DNA of 64,000 nt from Toxorhynchites rutilus septentrionalis (Eukaryota > Arthropoda > Insecta > Diptera > Culicidae), in contig NC_073746.1 in the NCBI RefSeq assembly GCF_029784135.1, forward strand, positions 185,013,983 through 185,077,982, read 5' to 3'. Under the pieces are notes generated by a model. That model was not told where the DNA came from, made no database searches, and saw only the letters and a list, made by a program, of their open reading frames with translations. Below, one piece after another: positions 22,181 to 33,699 of this stretch. Position 1 is the stretch's first letter. Each line of letters opens with the position of its first letter. A program made the translations under genes and the position numbers.

Positions 22181-22800
22181 TTGCCCCGAAATGTCCCCAA
22201 TCTCAGCTACGACTCTTACCACGTACTGACGATAACCACGACGTCACAGAAAGGCCTCCGCGCCATCTTTAGATGTAGAAACTCGATCACTGGGACCATC
22301 ACGTATGGCACTATGGTTGGTGGTCACGTTTGGGGACTGCACACCAAAATCGACGACTCCCTAGTTGCTGTCGCTGAATTAGATAATAATACTATCGTTC
22401 TCATGGAGACCGTAACGATCGTAATCCAGGCAACAGCTCCAAATCATGCGGTGGTGTTTTGATAGCCGTCTCATCCAGGTTAGATGGTTCCATTGATCCC
22501 ACTCCAGTGTATGACACTCTCGGACAGCTCTTTGGGTCAAAATCTATATGCAAGGTCGATCGTTAGTATCGGTATTATTTATTTACCACCGATAAGGGAG
22601 CTGACTTCAACTGTATCCTGAAGCATATTGATTCTACTGTAGCCACCCTCACCATTCAACTGAAGCACCGAATCAGGTTTAGCGTGGAACATTCCATCGA
22701 ACGCTCTTCCTTCTATCGACTGCTTGAGATCAAGTCTTTCTGCTGCTTACGGCCAAGTCACTCTGTTTTGTCAGGTTACTAATATTACGGGCTTATTTAT
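22181..22800 (+). pseudogene. LINE endonuclease relic (Jockey-like)
   Basis: Plus-strand frames give GLHTKIDDSLVAVAELDNN and LMET, the start of an APE-type endonuclease. Shifted frames follow with LIAVSSRLDGSIDPTP, IGIIYLPPDKGAD-like wording and FNCILKHIDST. The order matches the endonuclease of Jockey-group LINEs. Multiple shifts and stops make it a relic, and the RT relic at 23.4-24.3 kb is probably from the same element. Confidence 0.62.
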
Positions 22801-23380
22801 TTTTCAGAAATCACGACTGGTTTTACGTTTATAATTTGTTCTGTAACTATTTCTTTCTAAGAACAAACTCTAATTTTATTCGATTCGATCGATTGGGTGA
22901 CCGGTTCTGGAAACTTCCTAATGTGGAGAAAACGGAATCGCGTGTGCCTTCTTCAACGGTTCAGTGCCAAGTGAAATGTTTTCACATGTTTTATAAAATA
23001 ACAAGTTTTTCATGACAACGGTTGTTAAGGACGACGAACATGGTAACGGTATAAATAACTATCCTGATTGCTATGACTCAAATTCTAATGTAACACACTC
23101 AATTGCCGAGGTTGCCGATCCCTTCTCTCCTTCGACAGCGATCATCCGACACTGGAGGTTGACGGCGATCTACCGTCGCCAATTGAGTTTAAAAATGCGC
23201 TAGAACTGAGTTGCCTTATTTTTGAGAAAACAGACCTCGCTGCATTATGTTAAGCAATAGTTCAAGTTGACTGGGTATTTCTGGGAATTTTCGATATCAT
23301 CACTCGATTATAAGCAGTATACGAAGTGTATGTAGGGAAATCTCCGTAGAAACCCGAAGCTTTCACATCGTTTGCCAAGA
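22801..23380. other. Worn linker between LINE endonuclease and RT relics
   Basis: Probably the endonuclease-to-RT linker of the same LINE. A frame at 23,012-23,203 is open but carries no diagnostic motif. I see no other structure. Confidence 0.3.
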
Positions 23381-24264
23381 GAATGGAAGAAGGTTTACCC
23401 GTAAACATGTTTACGGTTAACTACTCGGCCGACATTAACTGCGCTCGAGAAATGCTATCTCTCCGCTGTTCTCTTCGAGCAAGCAATCAATTGCCGTTTG
23501 CCCTCCGAAATGCAAGTTGCCGCTGTCGTCGGAGATACTCCAACCAACGTATTAAATCTCGGCATCTTTCGAGTTACCAGCGAAGTTCTGGAGACTCCAT
23601 AAATCGAAGTATTCTTTGGTTCCCGGGCCGGACGGTATTCCTTCTTGTGTGCTGAAAAAACGTTTCTCAAGTTGTCAGTACGTTTCCTTCGTTATGGAAG
23701 CACTTAGTAATGTTCCCAGTGCACATAAAAGCGATAAACGGAACATAGAAAACCGGAACCGAAGAATCACATCATGATGCCGTGTTTTCCTGCTGTAAGT
23801 GCTTTTTTATCCTCAGTTCAGCACGGATTCTTCCTACAAAGGTTAGTCGCCATCAATCTGATCCACTTCGTTTCTTTCTCTAGATGCATCTTGGAACAAG
23901 GCACTCATGTGATCGCAGTATAATCAGACCTTCAGGAAACATTCGACCGTGTAGAACTTGGTTAGACTGTACATTTCGTAGTTGCTCCCCGTGATTGACC
24001 TGAACTAGCGGAATTGCACAAAGAACACCCCGAATGACGCTTGAGGAAGCTTTCAACCGTGTTGATGACAAAAACCTGCTAGTAAGTCTGAACAAAGTTC
24101 CTCAAGGACGCAACCTGGGTCCAAAGGTGTTCTCATTGTTCATTAACGAAGTGTCCTTGTTAGTTCCGCCTGAATGTCACTTATTCTACGCGGATGACGT
24201 GAGAATCTACATGATAATCAGGAACGCTCTGGATTGCCTTAGGCTTCAGTATCAACTGTTTTGA
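23381..24264 (+). pseudogene. LINE reverse transcriptase relic (Jockey-like)
   Basis: Scattered frames recall RT wording (CAEKTFLKLS, MFPVHIKAI). A clearer frame at 24,034-24,264 then gives KVPQGRNLGPKVFSLFIN and LFYADDVRIY, the B and C motifs of RT with the YADD catalytic pair. A frame change precedes it, and the rest of the RT and the 3' tail are missing or beyond recognition. Confidence 0.7.
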
Positions 24265-24439
24265 AGAATGATGAACATGGAATATGACGTCGCATTCGGA
24301 AGTGTTATTTTTGTTTTTGTTCCCTCGGAACTCCCGGTATGATTCGTTATTTTTCATCGAAATCATCTTCTGAATGTAGCTAACAGGCTTGAAATTGATA
24401 ATCTTATGATTTCATTAGACAAATTTGATTTTCAACTTT

Positions 24440-25240
24440 AAAAAATTGTTAGGGGTTGTATCTAGGACACGACCGCATATTTTTTAACGTAGACCACTTC
24501 GAATATTATTTTAGAATGCATCGAAATTTTTGTAATAGATTATGTTCTTCGTTACAAATAAATTTGATGAACGTCCTTTTACGTTTGATATGATGCCTAG
24601 GACTACCAAAATATGCGAACGGAAGAATTGTCAAACGTTCATTGTATTTTGCATTTCTCTCTGAAATTATTGCGCATCTCATGTTTACGCAGTTCTTGAA
24701 CCGCAAAAGTTCATTCACCTCTGGTATATGAAATGACGATTTTCCCAGGTTTCTCAGTTTAAAAGTACGTTTTAGGGAAACATATTCCGGTCTGCATAAC
24801 GACAAGCGAGTACAAAAGTACTCAACACCAAAAAATACCCCTGACTTGCATGTATTTACAAAGCGGATTCCCCCAGACACATTAATTTTGAAGTCCGTGT
24901 TAGGGAAATACAGCTCATTAGGACAAAAATACCCCCAACTTGCATGTTTTGACAAAGCGAATTTCTCCAGGCACATTTAATTTGAAGTCCGCGTTAGAGA
25001 AACCGTAAATCGGGCCAATCAAAACTTGGTAGCTAGGGCATTTAGATAATGCTTGGCATTTTACAGTTATTCAATTATTCAACTCATGAAAAATAATATT
25101 TTATTAATGGTGATAGACGCGTAGAAATTTTTCCTATCAATTGATGCAAACATCTTTCCGATCTGTTAAGAAATGTTCGAGTTATAAGCATTCGAAATAC
25201 GGGTAGGGTTAACACACAAATCGGCAGAACAAATGTATAG
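24440..25240 (-). repeat. Dispersed repeat family, copy shared with 63,661-64,000
   Basis: Bases from TTGTATCTAGGACACGACCG (24,456) through about 24,760 match the last 340 bases of the window with scattered substitutions and one gap. A minus-strand frame (24,506-24,976) shares the phrase HHIKRKRTFIKFICNEE with the frame at 63,757-63,969. The frame is conserved mainly because the DNA is, so I do not call it a gene. The part after 25,010 resembles 37,430-37,660 (ATTTAGATAAT, CATCTTT, CGATCT). Within the copy, AGCGAATT/AAGCGGATT phrases recur at 24,855 and 24,955. Confidence 0.75.
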
Positions 25241-26020
25241 GAAAAAAGGAAGTTCTTCCAGCTTTCATGAATTTAAACCGTTTAGAGATTAGCGAACTGT
25301 AATGACTAGCATATCAAACAAATCTTAGAGAATTTCCGATTCGATTGGTATAAAAATCATGAGAATTCGTTCACAGTGAAAATAGTTATTAACGTTATCT
25401 TAATTTCATAAAAACGTGACCTGTTTTCAAGTGCTCCGGTGTTCTTTGTCCCATATTGAAGCAATAATCATAAATCAATTGACAATAGACAGAATATAAA
25501 AAGAAACAGATCTTATATTCTCTTAAGCACTAAATACACTCTACAAAAAATTCAGAGGAGCAAGATGTAACATTGACTTTTTTATTGATTTTTGTAGCTT
25601 CGATATAAACATCTGGAAATTAAATATTTAACAGTTCGGCTGAAAAGTTTATAAGGTAACACAGTGAAACTATTTTACTTGCAAAATTCAATTTTATTAT
25701 TCAACATAATTGCCTTCACTCTCAATGCTGTAACTCACGAACCAATCGACCGATTGCTGTCAAATTTTGACACGTATCCATTGAAAGATGGTGCTTTGTG
25801 ATAGTCAAGTAGATTTTTGCAAGAGACGCTATCTAGACGTCAACCTTATGAACTTTTCAGCCGAACTGTTATTTACATAAAATTTCTTAATTGTGCGTTT
25901 GTGACAAGAATGGCAAAAATAGGTAATGAGGAATTTTTTAAAGCTTTTGTAAATAAAGACTACAATTTTTGTAACCAATCATGACTGCTCGCTGACTGGA
26001 GCGAGACTAGAATATAAATT
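25241..26020. other. Unassigned, with repeat-family similarity at its start
   Basis: 25,290-25,450 resembles 280-440 of the window, so it is probably another part of a dispersed repeat. The remainder holds no frame or terminal repeat that I can support. Confidence 0.4.
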
Positions 26021-26817
26021 GGTCGGGGTTCTGCCAAAACGAACCAAGTGCCATTTTTTTCAAAATTGAGTTACTTACACCATTGGATGCAGAAAATAAT
26101 AATCTATCGACTGTAAAATGACCGTGTCATTCGGACAATTGATAACAGCTCCAAAAGAAAAATTCTGTGTAGTGGACTGTAATAAAAACGAAATTGCATT
26201 CAACCAAAGCGAACCATAAACCCACAATATGGCATGGGACGATAGTGATCGTTTTCTCCAAGAAGACAGATCCGAAGATTTTTCTGTTTCGGACAGCTCC
26301 TGGAATCAGTTGTCGTCGGGAACTGGTAAGTAAGGCAGCCAAAGGACTGCCGTAAAGTGTAAAAGCGTTTTAAGAGGCTGGTCTGCGTTTTTCAAAATTG
26401 CATCCAATCACAACGAACCAAGTGTACTGCATTGCATTCTGCAAATCAATTTATTTTCATTTATTAAGATATTATTTTGTCGAAAACAGCAAAAGTACAT
26501 CAATATCTATACCATTCAAGAAATTAGTCCAGAGCCGTTACAAAATATTAAGCAAAGAAAACGAAGTTTTGCGTGTCTAGTAGCAACGAAATTTGTTTTT
26601 TTTTTCATTTTCATAATGGTTCTGAATCAGAAATTGACGAAGATGTGTGCTTACGGCATGCAAGGGAGTGTTATGTTTGACATCCTGTTTGTAACACGTG
26701 AGCGATAAAATGGTAGATTTGATCAGACACAGTCAATTAGTGGGAGCCCAAACTGCAAATTGAAATATCTCAAAATAATGTTTTAGGTGCTTGGTTCGTT
26801 TTGGCAGAACCTCGACC
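26021..26817. mobile_element. 797-bp TIR element, family unknown
   Basis: Ends beginning GGTCGGGGTTCTGCC (26,021) and, reversed, GGTCGAGGTTCTGCC (26,817) continue as inverted repeats for 32 bp with about three mismatches. AATT flanks both sides and may be a 4-bp target duplication, although it is itself a palindrome. The interior has an exon-like start (26,229-26,325) but no transposase motif that I recognise. Confidence 0.8.
26229..26325 (+). other. Exon-like open segment inside the TIR element
   Basis: ATG at 26,229 opens 32 codons rich in Asp, Ser and Glu (MAWDDSDRFLQEDRSEDF at the start) and runs to GTAAGTAAG at 26,326, a perfect donor. The acidic N-terminus plus donor suggests the first exon of an element-encoded protein whose later exons are lost, or a captured host exon. 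No acceptor was identified. Confidence 0.3.
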
Positions 26818-26869
26818 AATTGATCGATGAATTTTGACGTATTTCAAACATTCCAGCTCATTCGACTCC

Positions 26870-26985
26870 ATTCTTGAAAAAGGTAATTTAGAAGAGGGTC
26901 AACGAAGAGTTCTGGGATTGAACCCACGACCACTCGCTTAGTAACGGTATACGCAACCATTCGACTACGAAGACTAATTTTTTTA
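26870..26985 (-). mobile_element. tRNA-derived SINE head, minus strand
   Basis: The minus strand reads TAGTCGAATGGTTGCG (A-box-like), about 30 bases, then GTGGGTTCAATCCCA, a perfect B box (26,914-26,925). The spacing matches an internal RNA polymerase III promoter. Lack of a proper cloverleaf and discriminator argues against a working tRNA gene. The head resembles that of the SINE at 39,740. Confidence 0.6.
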
Positions 26986-28559
26986 AATGAATTGCAATCG
27001 GAGGGAGCTTAAGTTGTAATATGGTATGTCTCCTCAGTGTCTGTAGAGCTTCAAGCATATCAATTTACACCAATTTACGCGATTGATTCGCAGTAGTGTA
27101 TAAACATAAAAATTACATTTTTATTAGATCGTGAAAAACTTACTCATAAATTAAATTGAATATTCAAAACATTCATATCTCGGAACAGATATATTTTTGA
27201 TATATTTTCATTAGAATAAGTTTTTAATCTAACAAAGATTGACGCAAAGTGATGCCATGTCGACTCACCAAAATGGAGATATGAATTTTTATAAGAAATT
27301 TTATAACTGCGAAATCGTAATCATTAGGGAAAAGTAGTAACTTTTTGCATTTGCGTGCAAAAAATTGGATGGATTTTGACCGCATATTAATATAAAAAAG
27401 ACTATAACAATCGATCAATTTACGTATCGACAAAACCACTAATCCAAATAAGAATCGAGCAAATAAAAAAAAAGAAATGAGAGCAATCAATCGACACACT
27501 CTACTACTCCAGAACATACAGAGGATCCCTAATCATGACGTTGAGCTAAAAAGTTACGCATGGTTGACTTCAGGTGTACTAGTTTCAACCAAAGTCGACT
27601 CTCGACTGGTTTGCATGCCAGCGGATAGAGAGCATCGGAAGCTTACGGTAGCCAGTACCTATAAGCGTATTATTCTATCTGCTCGCATTTTGTTGGGTAC
27701 GGTTTATGTTTCAAATCAGCTGGTCCCGCTCAACGACTTCCGTTAGCGGTGGCGACGCCGACGTTTCACTGCACCCTCCCTCAGGCTGCGATTTTAAGGT
27801 GTAATCTAATTAACAAGCCATCCGACGGCTGCGCTGCTATATGAGCGCATTCCGAAGACGAATTAATCACACTCCGGCTGCCGCCGCCGCCGTCACACTT
27901 TGGCTTCTCGGTTTCAAGAAAGAAATTATTGCTTTATTGAGGTCGTCATCGGCACCATGTGTGGTGAAGGAAATAATTTAAAGTGGTATGCAATTATTAT
28001 TATAAAGGGTGTCCCAGTTTTTTGCCACAGCCACGGTTGCATGTTTTCTCGCGTAGCCATGCGCGCAGTGAAACAGATACTTCGCCTTGAAAACTATTGA
28101 AGGTTTCTACACTTCATCGAACCGCCTCTGCGGAGTGTGGGTACAGGAAAAAAATAATAATAGAAAAACACTTTTGTCTAGCCACAAGATCAAGTTCCGT
28201 GCTAAATCTGGCGAGAGCTTGGAACACACCGGCGTACAGTGGCTCATTGACATTATTAACTTTCTCTTTTTATCATTGATACTGATGTATTAGAATACAT
28301 TTATCATATTGTTTGAGGAGCAATTTTTCAAAATTTCATCATGTTTCCTCAACTTGAGTCACTTTCACATAACTCTCGAGATGGAATTTTTTATGATTCA
28401 TCTTTCGTAGTCTAAAATATCCCACAATATTCACAGTTTTCGGTGGAAAATAAAATAGATGCGAGTCATTAATTAAAAGAAAACATATTCATTGTTTCAA
28501 ATGAATAGTAGATATGTTCTATTGAGTGAACTATTAGTATTTAGTCGAAAATCCATTAC
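26986..28559. other. Unassigned
   Basis: No gene supported. 27,730-27,905 is notably GC-rich with a GCCGCCGCCGCC run, unlike its surroundings, and might be host exon or regulatory sequence. The remainder is AT-rich. Confidence 0.35.
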
Positions 28560-29290
28560 TTTTCAATACAGCTTCGCACCGTCTTGGCAGAGAATCGACA
28601 AGCTTCTGGTACATTGATTATGAATACCGTGCTCGTGCTGCCAGAAAAACCCTTTCGTATCGGAAAGAAATCGTAAAACAATACTGGTATTCGCTGAACA
28701 TCATCTGCAAAATCCCAAAGCCAGCTATTTCAGAAATGTGCTATGGAGTGATGATACAAAAGTAAATTTGATCGGTGCAGATACCCGACATTATTACCAA
28801 CATCAGATGTCCCAGAAATAGCGAGTTCTCCTCACAATACATGAAGAACACCATCCAGCATAATGATGGGCATTATGGTATGGGGATGTTTTTCATGGCA
28901 TGGCGTTGGACCTCTTTTTTGGATAAAGTCTATAATGGCACAGAATGAATAGCTTGGCATCCTGAATAAAGTAATGCTACCTTATGCAGAGGATAAAATG
29001 CCATTAAAATGGAGATTCCGACAGGATAACGATCCTAAACACACCTCGAAAAAGGCGAAAAATAAAAAATGTAGAAAAATAAATGGACGTTTTGGACTCC
29101 GGACCTCAACCCAATAGAAAAAGGTTGGAACAAGGTCAAGAGAAATATCGCGAATATAAGACACAAAAACCGGGACGAGTTGTAAAACGCGATATAAAAA
29201 GCTTGGTATACTATTCAACACGGATGAAGTGCAACGAAATACTTCAGAATCATTTAGGGGAAGACGGGATAAGACCCTAAGAAAATCAAT
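28560..29290 (+). pseudogene. Tc1-family transposase relic
   Basis: Reading across frames gives SERNRKTILVFAEHHLQN, WSDDTKVN with the first catalytic Asp, WHGVGPLFWIKSIMAQNE, MPLKWRFRQDNDPKHTSKK with the second Asp, and DLNPIEKGWNKVKRNI with the third residue, Glu. This is the order and spacing of Tc1 transposases. At least four frame changes and several stops are present, and the DNA-binding domain is not visible. Neither TIR was found. Confidence 0.82.
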
Positions 29291-29446
29291 TTTCATTCAA
29301 ACGTCCTTCAGGATTTCCCCTATTTGTTGTACTTCATATCATTGAGTATCTAATAAAATACTACTAAAAAATGTGTAACTGTTGATTATATAACTTTTTT
29401 CATTAATTTTTGAAATGATGAAAAAACTTTTTTTTTATTTCGCTGG

Positions 29447-29506
29447 CGGGGTAAGAAGGACCACCCGCGGGGTAAAACGGACCATGACGGGGTAAGACGG
29501 AGTGAT
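29447..29506. repeat. Three short tandem units of 20-21 bp
   Basis: CGGGGTAAGAAGGACC, CGGGGTAAAACGGACC and CGGGGTAAGACGGAG begin at 29,447, 29,468 and 29,488. It is a GC-rich island in AT-rich DNA, just after the Tc1 relic. Confidence 0.7.
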
Positions 29507-29591
29507 GCTATTATCAAACAGTTTAGTCTAGTAAAAATAACAGGAACCAGGACCCGAAATCTTCGAAAGTGAAAAATGAAGACCGACTCTA

Positions 29592-30726
29592 AAGCCTTTC
29601 CACGTTAAATTTCGGACACCGAGATGATGTCAGTAAAACATTCACGTAATACAACAAAAACGATTGTTTATTTCAGTAAAATAGACTTATATCCAAAACA
29701 AGGAAAGCTTACTTCGATGTTAATTACGTTGTCTGTAAAATTCACGAACTTTCTTGGGAACATCTGACATTAGGTTCCGTACAGTATGCTGGCGGTGGCG
29801 CTTTTCCATCTTCTCTTGAAATCATTAATGCCATTCGCTTTCTTCTTAGTTTCGAATAGTTTTCGCTTAATCAGAGCCCAGTACTTTTCCACTGAGTGAT
29901 GTTCTGGATAGTTCAGTGGATTTGCTGTTTTTGGCACATATTTGACCTCATGTGCATTATACCATTCCAGGATGGATTTTGCATAGTGACAAGAGGCCAA
30001 ATCTGACCAAAACAACGCTTTTTGGGGAATTTGAACCGCTTCTTGGTCCGGAAACACTCGGCTACGGCATTTCTTCGCATTGCAGTATAAAAAGCGAGAC
30101 CCGGAAGCTGTTTGAAGTCTTCGAGAACATAAGTTTCATCGTCCATTATGGTATATGAAGATTTTTGCAAAAAACTAGTTGTAGAGCACCTTAGAACGGC
30201 TTTTTCCAGTGAAATTTTGCTTATCATCACGACTGGGCACCTTTTTCACTTTGTACGCCTTCAGTCCATGCATCTGCTTCACTTTTTGTACATATGATTT
30301 TGATTCTCCAACCACATTTCTTACTGAAAGATTGGGATGTTTCTCAATAATGGCAACCACCTTTCGGTTCATCTGTCGGGAGCATACTTTTCGATTTGTT
30401 CCGTTTCCAACCTTCCGATCCACAGTTAAGCGCTGGTCAAACGATTGGCACATACTAAACACGGTACTCTTCGGCAATTTTAGCATTTTCGCGAGATCGC
30501 GTACCGACAGTGTTGGATTTTGCTGCCGTTCGCGCAAAATTCTTTTGCGTACTTCCACTTTATTCGACTCTATTTTACCAAACTGAAGAAGAATGTAAAC
30601 ATGTTTGACATCGAAATAAAGAGCAGGGTTTCAGCTGTCATGTAAGAGAAATTTTTCATTGATTAGTGAAATATTTCATAAACTACACTGAAAGAAAAGT
30701 GTCCGAAATTTCACGTGGACAGGCTT
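29592..30726 (-). mobile_element. ITmD37E mariner-like element with 28-bp TIRs
   Basis: Inverted ends of 28 bp start AAGCCTTTCCACGTTAAATT at 29,592 and, reversed from 30,726, AAGCCTGTCCACGTGAAATT, with two mismatches. TA lies outside both ends. The 1,135-bp span holds a minus-strand transposase with the D37E spacing. Full elements of this group are expected to be longer, so a piece of the gene is missing. Confidence 0.9.
29770..30558 (-). pseudogene. ITmD37E transposase, frameshifted and shortened
   Basis: Read from 30,558: MEVRKRILRERQQNPTLSVR begins the paired-like helix-turn-helix region (KLPKSTVFSMCQ), with a second HTH-like part ending QKVKQMHGLKAYKV. After shifts come SYTIMDDETYVLEDFKQLPG with the first Asp, then LFWSDLASCHYAKSILEWYN with the second Asp and SVEKYWALIKRKL with the Glu. 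I count 37 residues between that Asp and Glu, which defines the ITmD37E group described from mosquitoes. At least two frameshifts and loss of part of the core after the first Asp make it inactive. Confidence 0.85.
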
Positions 30727-32477
30727 TACTCTTAGTAGCTTCGCTTCGACTAGAACTGCCCAAAACAAAAAGTGACTTGATTAGAAAATCTTATTTCTTA
30801 TTTTTACGTCCATGTAAAGAGGAACGAAAACATGATTTCTGATGCAAAAAAGAAGTTACCCCATCAATGGACGGTTTATTGTCTACCCATCGTGAACTCA
30901 AACCAACGAACTTAGACAATTATCAAGTATGCTATAAAGGGCCTCGCGTTAGTATTAGTAAAAAGCATGCAAAATAGCGCACACACACTGCACGCTATTT
31001 TATACGTGTGAGTAATTTTCATGTACGATACAAAAGACTCTAGCTCACCCGTAGCGTATGTCAAACCACGTTGAACTTAAACATCGATGCATGCACACGT
31101 ACATGGGAGAGAGAGAAAGAAGGAACGAATTCGTTTTGGGGGAAATCACTTCAAAATGCAATGAGGACAATTTGACTGGGAAGAATGAAATGAGATAGTC
31201 AAGTCGGTAGAGGGAGATAGCGACTAAATGCCCGACTGACTGTTTAGTCGTTTTGGCGGAGAAACTGCGTGGAGAAGCCAAAAGTCATTACTAACTGAAT
31301 ACGGATATAGTCAGTCAGATAGTCAGCTGACTATCCTCAGTTGACTATGACTATGCAGAGCCCTGACAGGAAGAGTGTTGTCTAAGGTACTAAAAGGTAC
31401 TAAAAGAAGATTGGCTAAGATTCACCTTAAATATTTTTTTTATCCATTTCAATGCTTGAGAAATATAATTTACTATGAAGCTTCGGGTAGGTTTTACATG
31501 TACTTCATGGAATGGCGAAAAAAACTACTGATTAATCATATCATTCGAGCAGATCAAAATAACGTTTCCCACCACTCTAAAATAACTTTTAAACAATATT
31601 TGAGAAACGGGTGGGAAAAACATGAAGAGCCTCGTATTTGTCCCTTCAAGTTCATAAAATCGCTGATAGAAGATCGTCGAAAATGTGATTCGATAATGTG
31701 ATTAATTGAGGTACACAGGGCATCGAAACTTACCTCTATCTTCTGTCCTTTTTCTTTTAACGCGAAATTTGACATTTCTGTAGTGTTTGTTTCGATCATC
31801 TTCGTTGATATATTTTTCACACTCATAAATAAGTAGAATAAGAGAACTCAATAAAATTATGCACGGTACCTAACCTTATATTTGGTTAGAAGTTTCTGCG
31901 TGGTTAGTTTCAGCTCACATTCGTTGACATTTGAAAAAGGGCATGTGGAAATAGCTACGAATGGATGCTGAAACAGACAACGCTAAACTGTCAAACTGAC
32001 GTCTCTATGCACTGTTTTTTTGTAGTGATCTATGTATTAGATTTCTGAAATAATTTTTGATTAGGTCGTACCATTTTATGACATAGCAGAGAAAAAATAT
32101 TTTTGAATTGAGCGTTCTAATAGATCATATGAACATTTTACCAAGGTGTATCGTAGCACCTGAAAATGAACAAAACGTTTAGGCAACCCGAGCAGTAGCG
32201 AATAGTTCGATACCTCAAAAAGGTACGGATTAGCATTAGATACGAGGGAAAATACAATAGAAAAATATAATAAACAACTTCCCACAATATTAATTCAATA
32301 CTCATTTAATGCCAAAACAACACCGCTCAAATATTAGTTTTGGAATTATTAAATTTTAGTATTGAGAAGCCATTTCTCTCAAGTTTTTTGGTATAATTTA
32401 TTGGTAATTTACTTCTGATATCAGGCTTGTCCAACCCAAGTTTTGGTATCAAGATCAAAATGAGGTATCCTTAAATA
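30727..32477. other. Unassigned
   Basis: No gene supported. 31,319-31,334 is a perfect 16-bp palindrome (ATAGTCAGCTGACTAT) within a cluster of GTCAG/CTGAC phrases (31,310-31,350). A plus frame at 31,375-31,701 has no known motif. Confidence 0.4.
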
Positions 32478-33633
32478 TTAGGCTGTCAAAAAAGTCCTGC
32501 GGTATTTCCACGAGGTGTCGTTGTAAGCGCGTAGTTCTAGTTGTATTCATTGTATCTATAATATAGTCCTTGACAGTGTTTTGTTTGGTTAAGTCGTTCG
32601 TGAGTTATAGTGTCGCAAATATGGAGCAAAATAAAGAGAAAATCCGACATATTTTACAGTACTACTATGACAAAGGCAAAAATGCATCTCAAGCTGCCAA
32701 TAAAATTTGTGCAGTTTATGGACCCGATACAGTTTCCATTTCCACCGCACAACGATGGTTTCAACGTTTTCGTTCTGGTGTAGAGGTCGTCGAAGATGCG
32801 CCCCGCTCCGGAAGGCATGTCGTCGAAAATTGCGACAAAATCGCTGAATTAGCCGAGAAAGACCGGCATAGTAGCAGCCGTAGCATCGGCCAAGAGCTGG
32901 GGATAAGTCATCAAACCATTTGAAGGAGCTTGGATTCACAAAGAAGCTCGATGTATGACGCAAAAAAAACTCTTTGACCGTATCGACGCATGTGAATCGC
33001 TGCTAAATCGCAACAAAATCGACCCGTTTCTGAAGCGGATGGTGACTGGCGATGAAAAGTGGGTCACTTACGACAACGTGTGGCCAAGCCCTCATTAACG
33101 GCCAGGAAGATTCTGCTGTGTGTTTGGTGGGATTGTCAAGGAATAATCTATTATGAGCTGCTTCCCTATGGCCAAACGCTCAATTCGGACCTGTACTTGA
33201 AGGTAGCACTCATGAAGAAGAGGCCATCTTTGATAAACAGAGGCCGCGTTGTCTTCCATCAGGACAACGCCAGGCCACACACTTCTTTGGTGACGCGCCA
33301 GAAGCTCCGGGAGCTCGGATGGGAGGTTCTTTTGCATCCGCCGTATAGTCCGGACCTTGCATCAAGTGACTACCACCTGTTTTTGTCCATGGCGAACGAG
33401 CTAGGTAGTCTGAAATTAGCCACAAAAGAGGCCTGTGAAAATAGGTTATCCGAGTTTTTTGCCAATAAGAAAGCGAGCTTCTATAACAGGGGTATTATGA
33501 AGTTGGCATCTCGTTGGGAACAAGTCATCGAACAAAACGGCGCATATTTGACTTTAAACAGATGATTGTAACCAATTTTATGAACAAATTAAAATTCAAA
33601 AAAAAATACCGCAGGACTTTTTTGACAACCTAA
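32478..33633 (+). mobile_element. Mariner element, longer sibling of 19,662-20,376
   Basis: Same ends (TTAGGCTGTCAAAAAAGTCC at 32,478; reversed end at 33,633 with one mismatch) and TA on both sides. At 1,156 bp it is near full mariner length but carries several small deletions in the transposase. Confidence 0.93.
32621..33565 (+). pseudogene. Mariner (D,D34D) transposase, damaged
   Basis: ATG at 32,621. The HTH region (ASQAANKICAVYGPD, TAQRWFQRFRSG) is intact to a TGA near 32,921. Other frames continue with KRMVTGDEKWVTYDN (first Asp), ILLCVWWDCQGIIYYELL, VVFHQDNARPHTS (second Asp) and YSPDLASSDYHLF (third Asp), ending GAYLTLNR at 33,565. Short losses occur near 33,080 and 33,196 (the residues CQQLDR of the sibling are absent). 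All three catalytic Asp are still encoded, but not in one frame. Confidence 0.9.
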
Positions 33634-33699
33634 TATAATGCAAAAAAAATAAATACATTCTGTAAAATATATACCGGTAATTTGTGTTTTTATAGAAAA

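Noticed and set aside
24506..24976. 156-codon minus frame conserved at 63.8 kb
   Set aside because: The two copies are similar at the DNA level throughout, inside and outside the frame, and the frame shows no known domain. Repeat identity explains it.
26914..26925. Functional tRNA gene
   Set aside because: The B box is perfect, but I could not fold an acceptor stem or find a credible anticodon arm; a SINE head is the better explanation.
31319..31334. 16-bp perfect palindrome as a regulatory site
   Set aside because: It lies in a cluster of simple GTCAG/CTGAC phrases where palindromes arise easily; there is no neighbouring gene to regulate.
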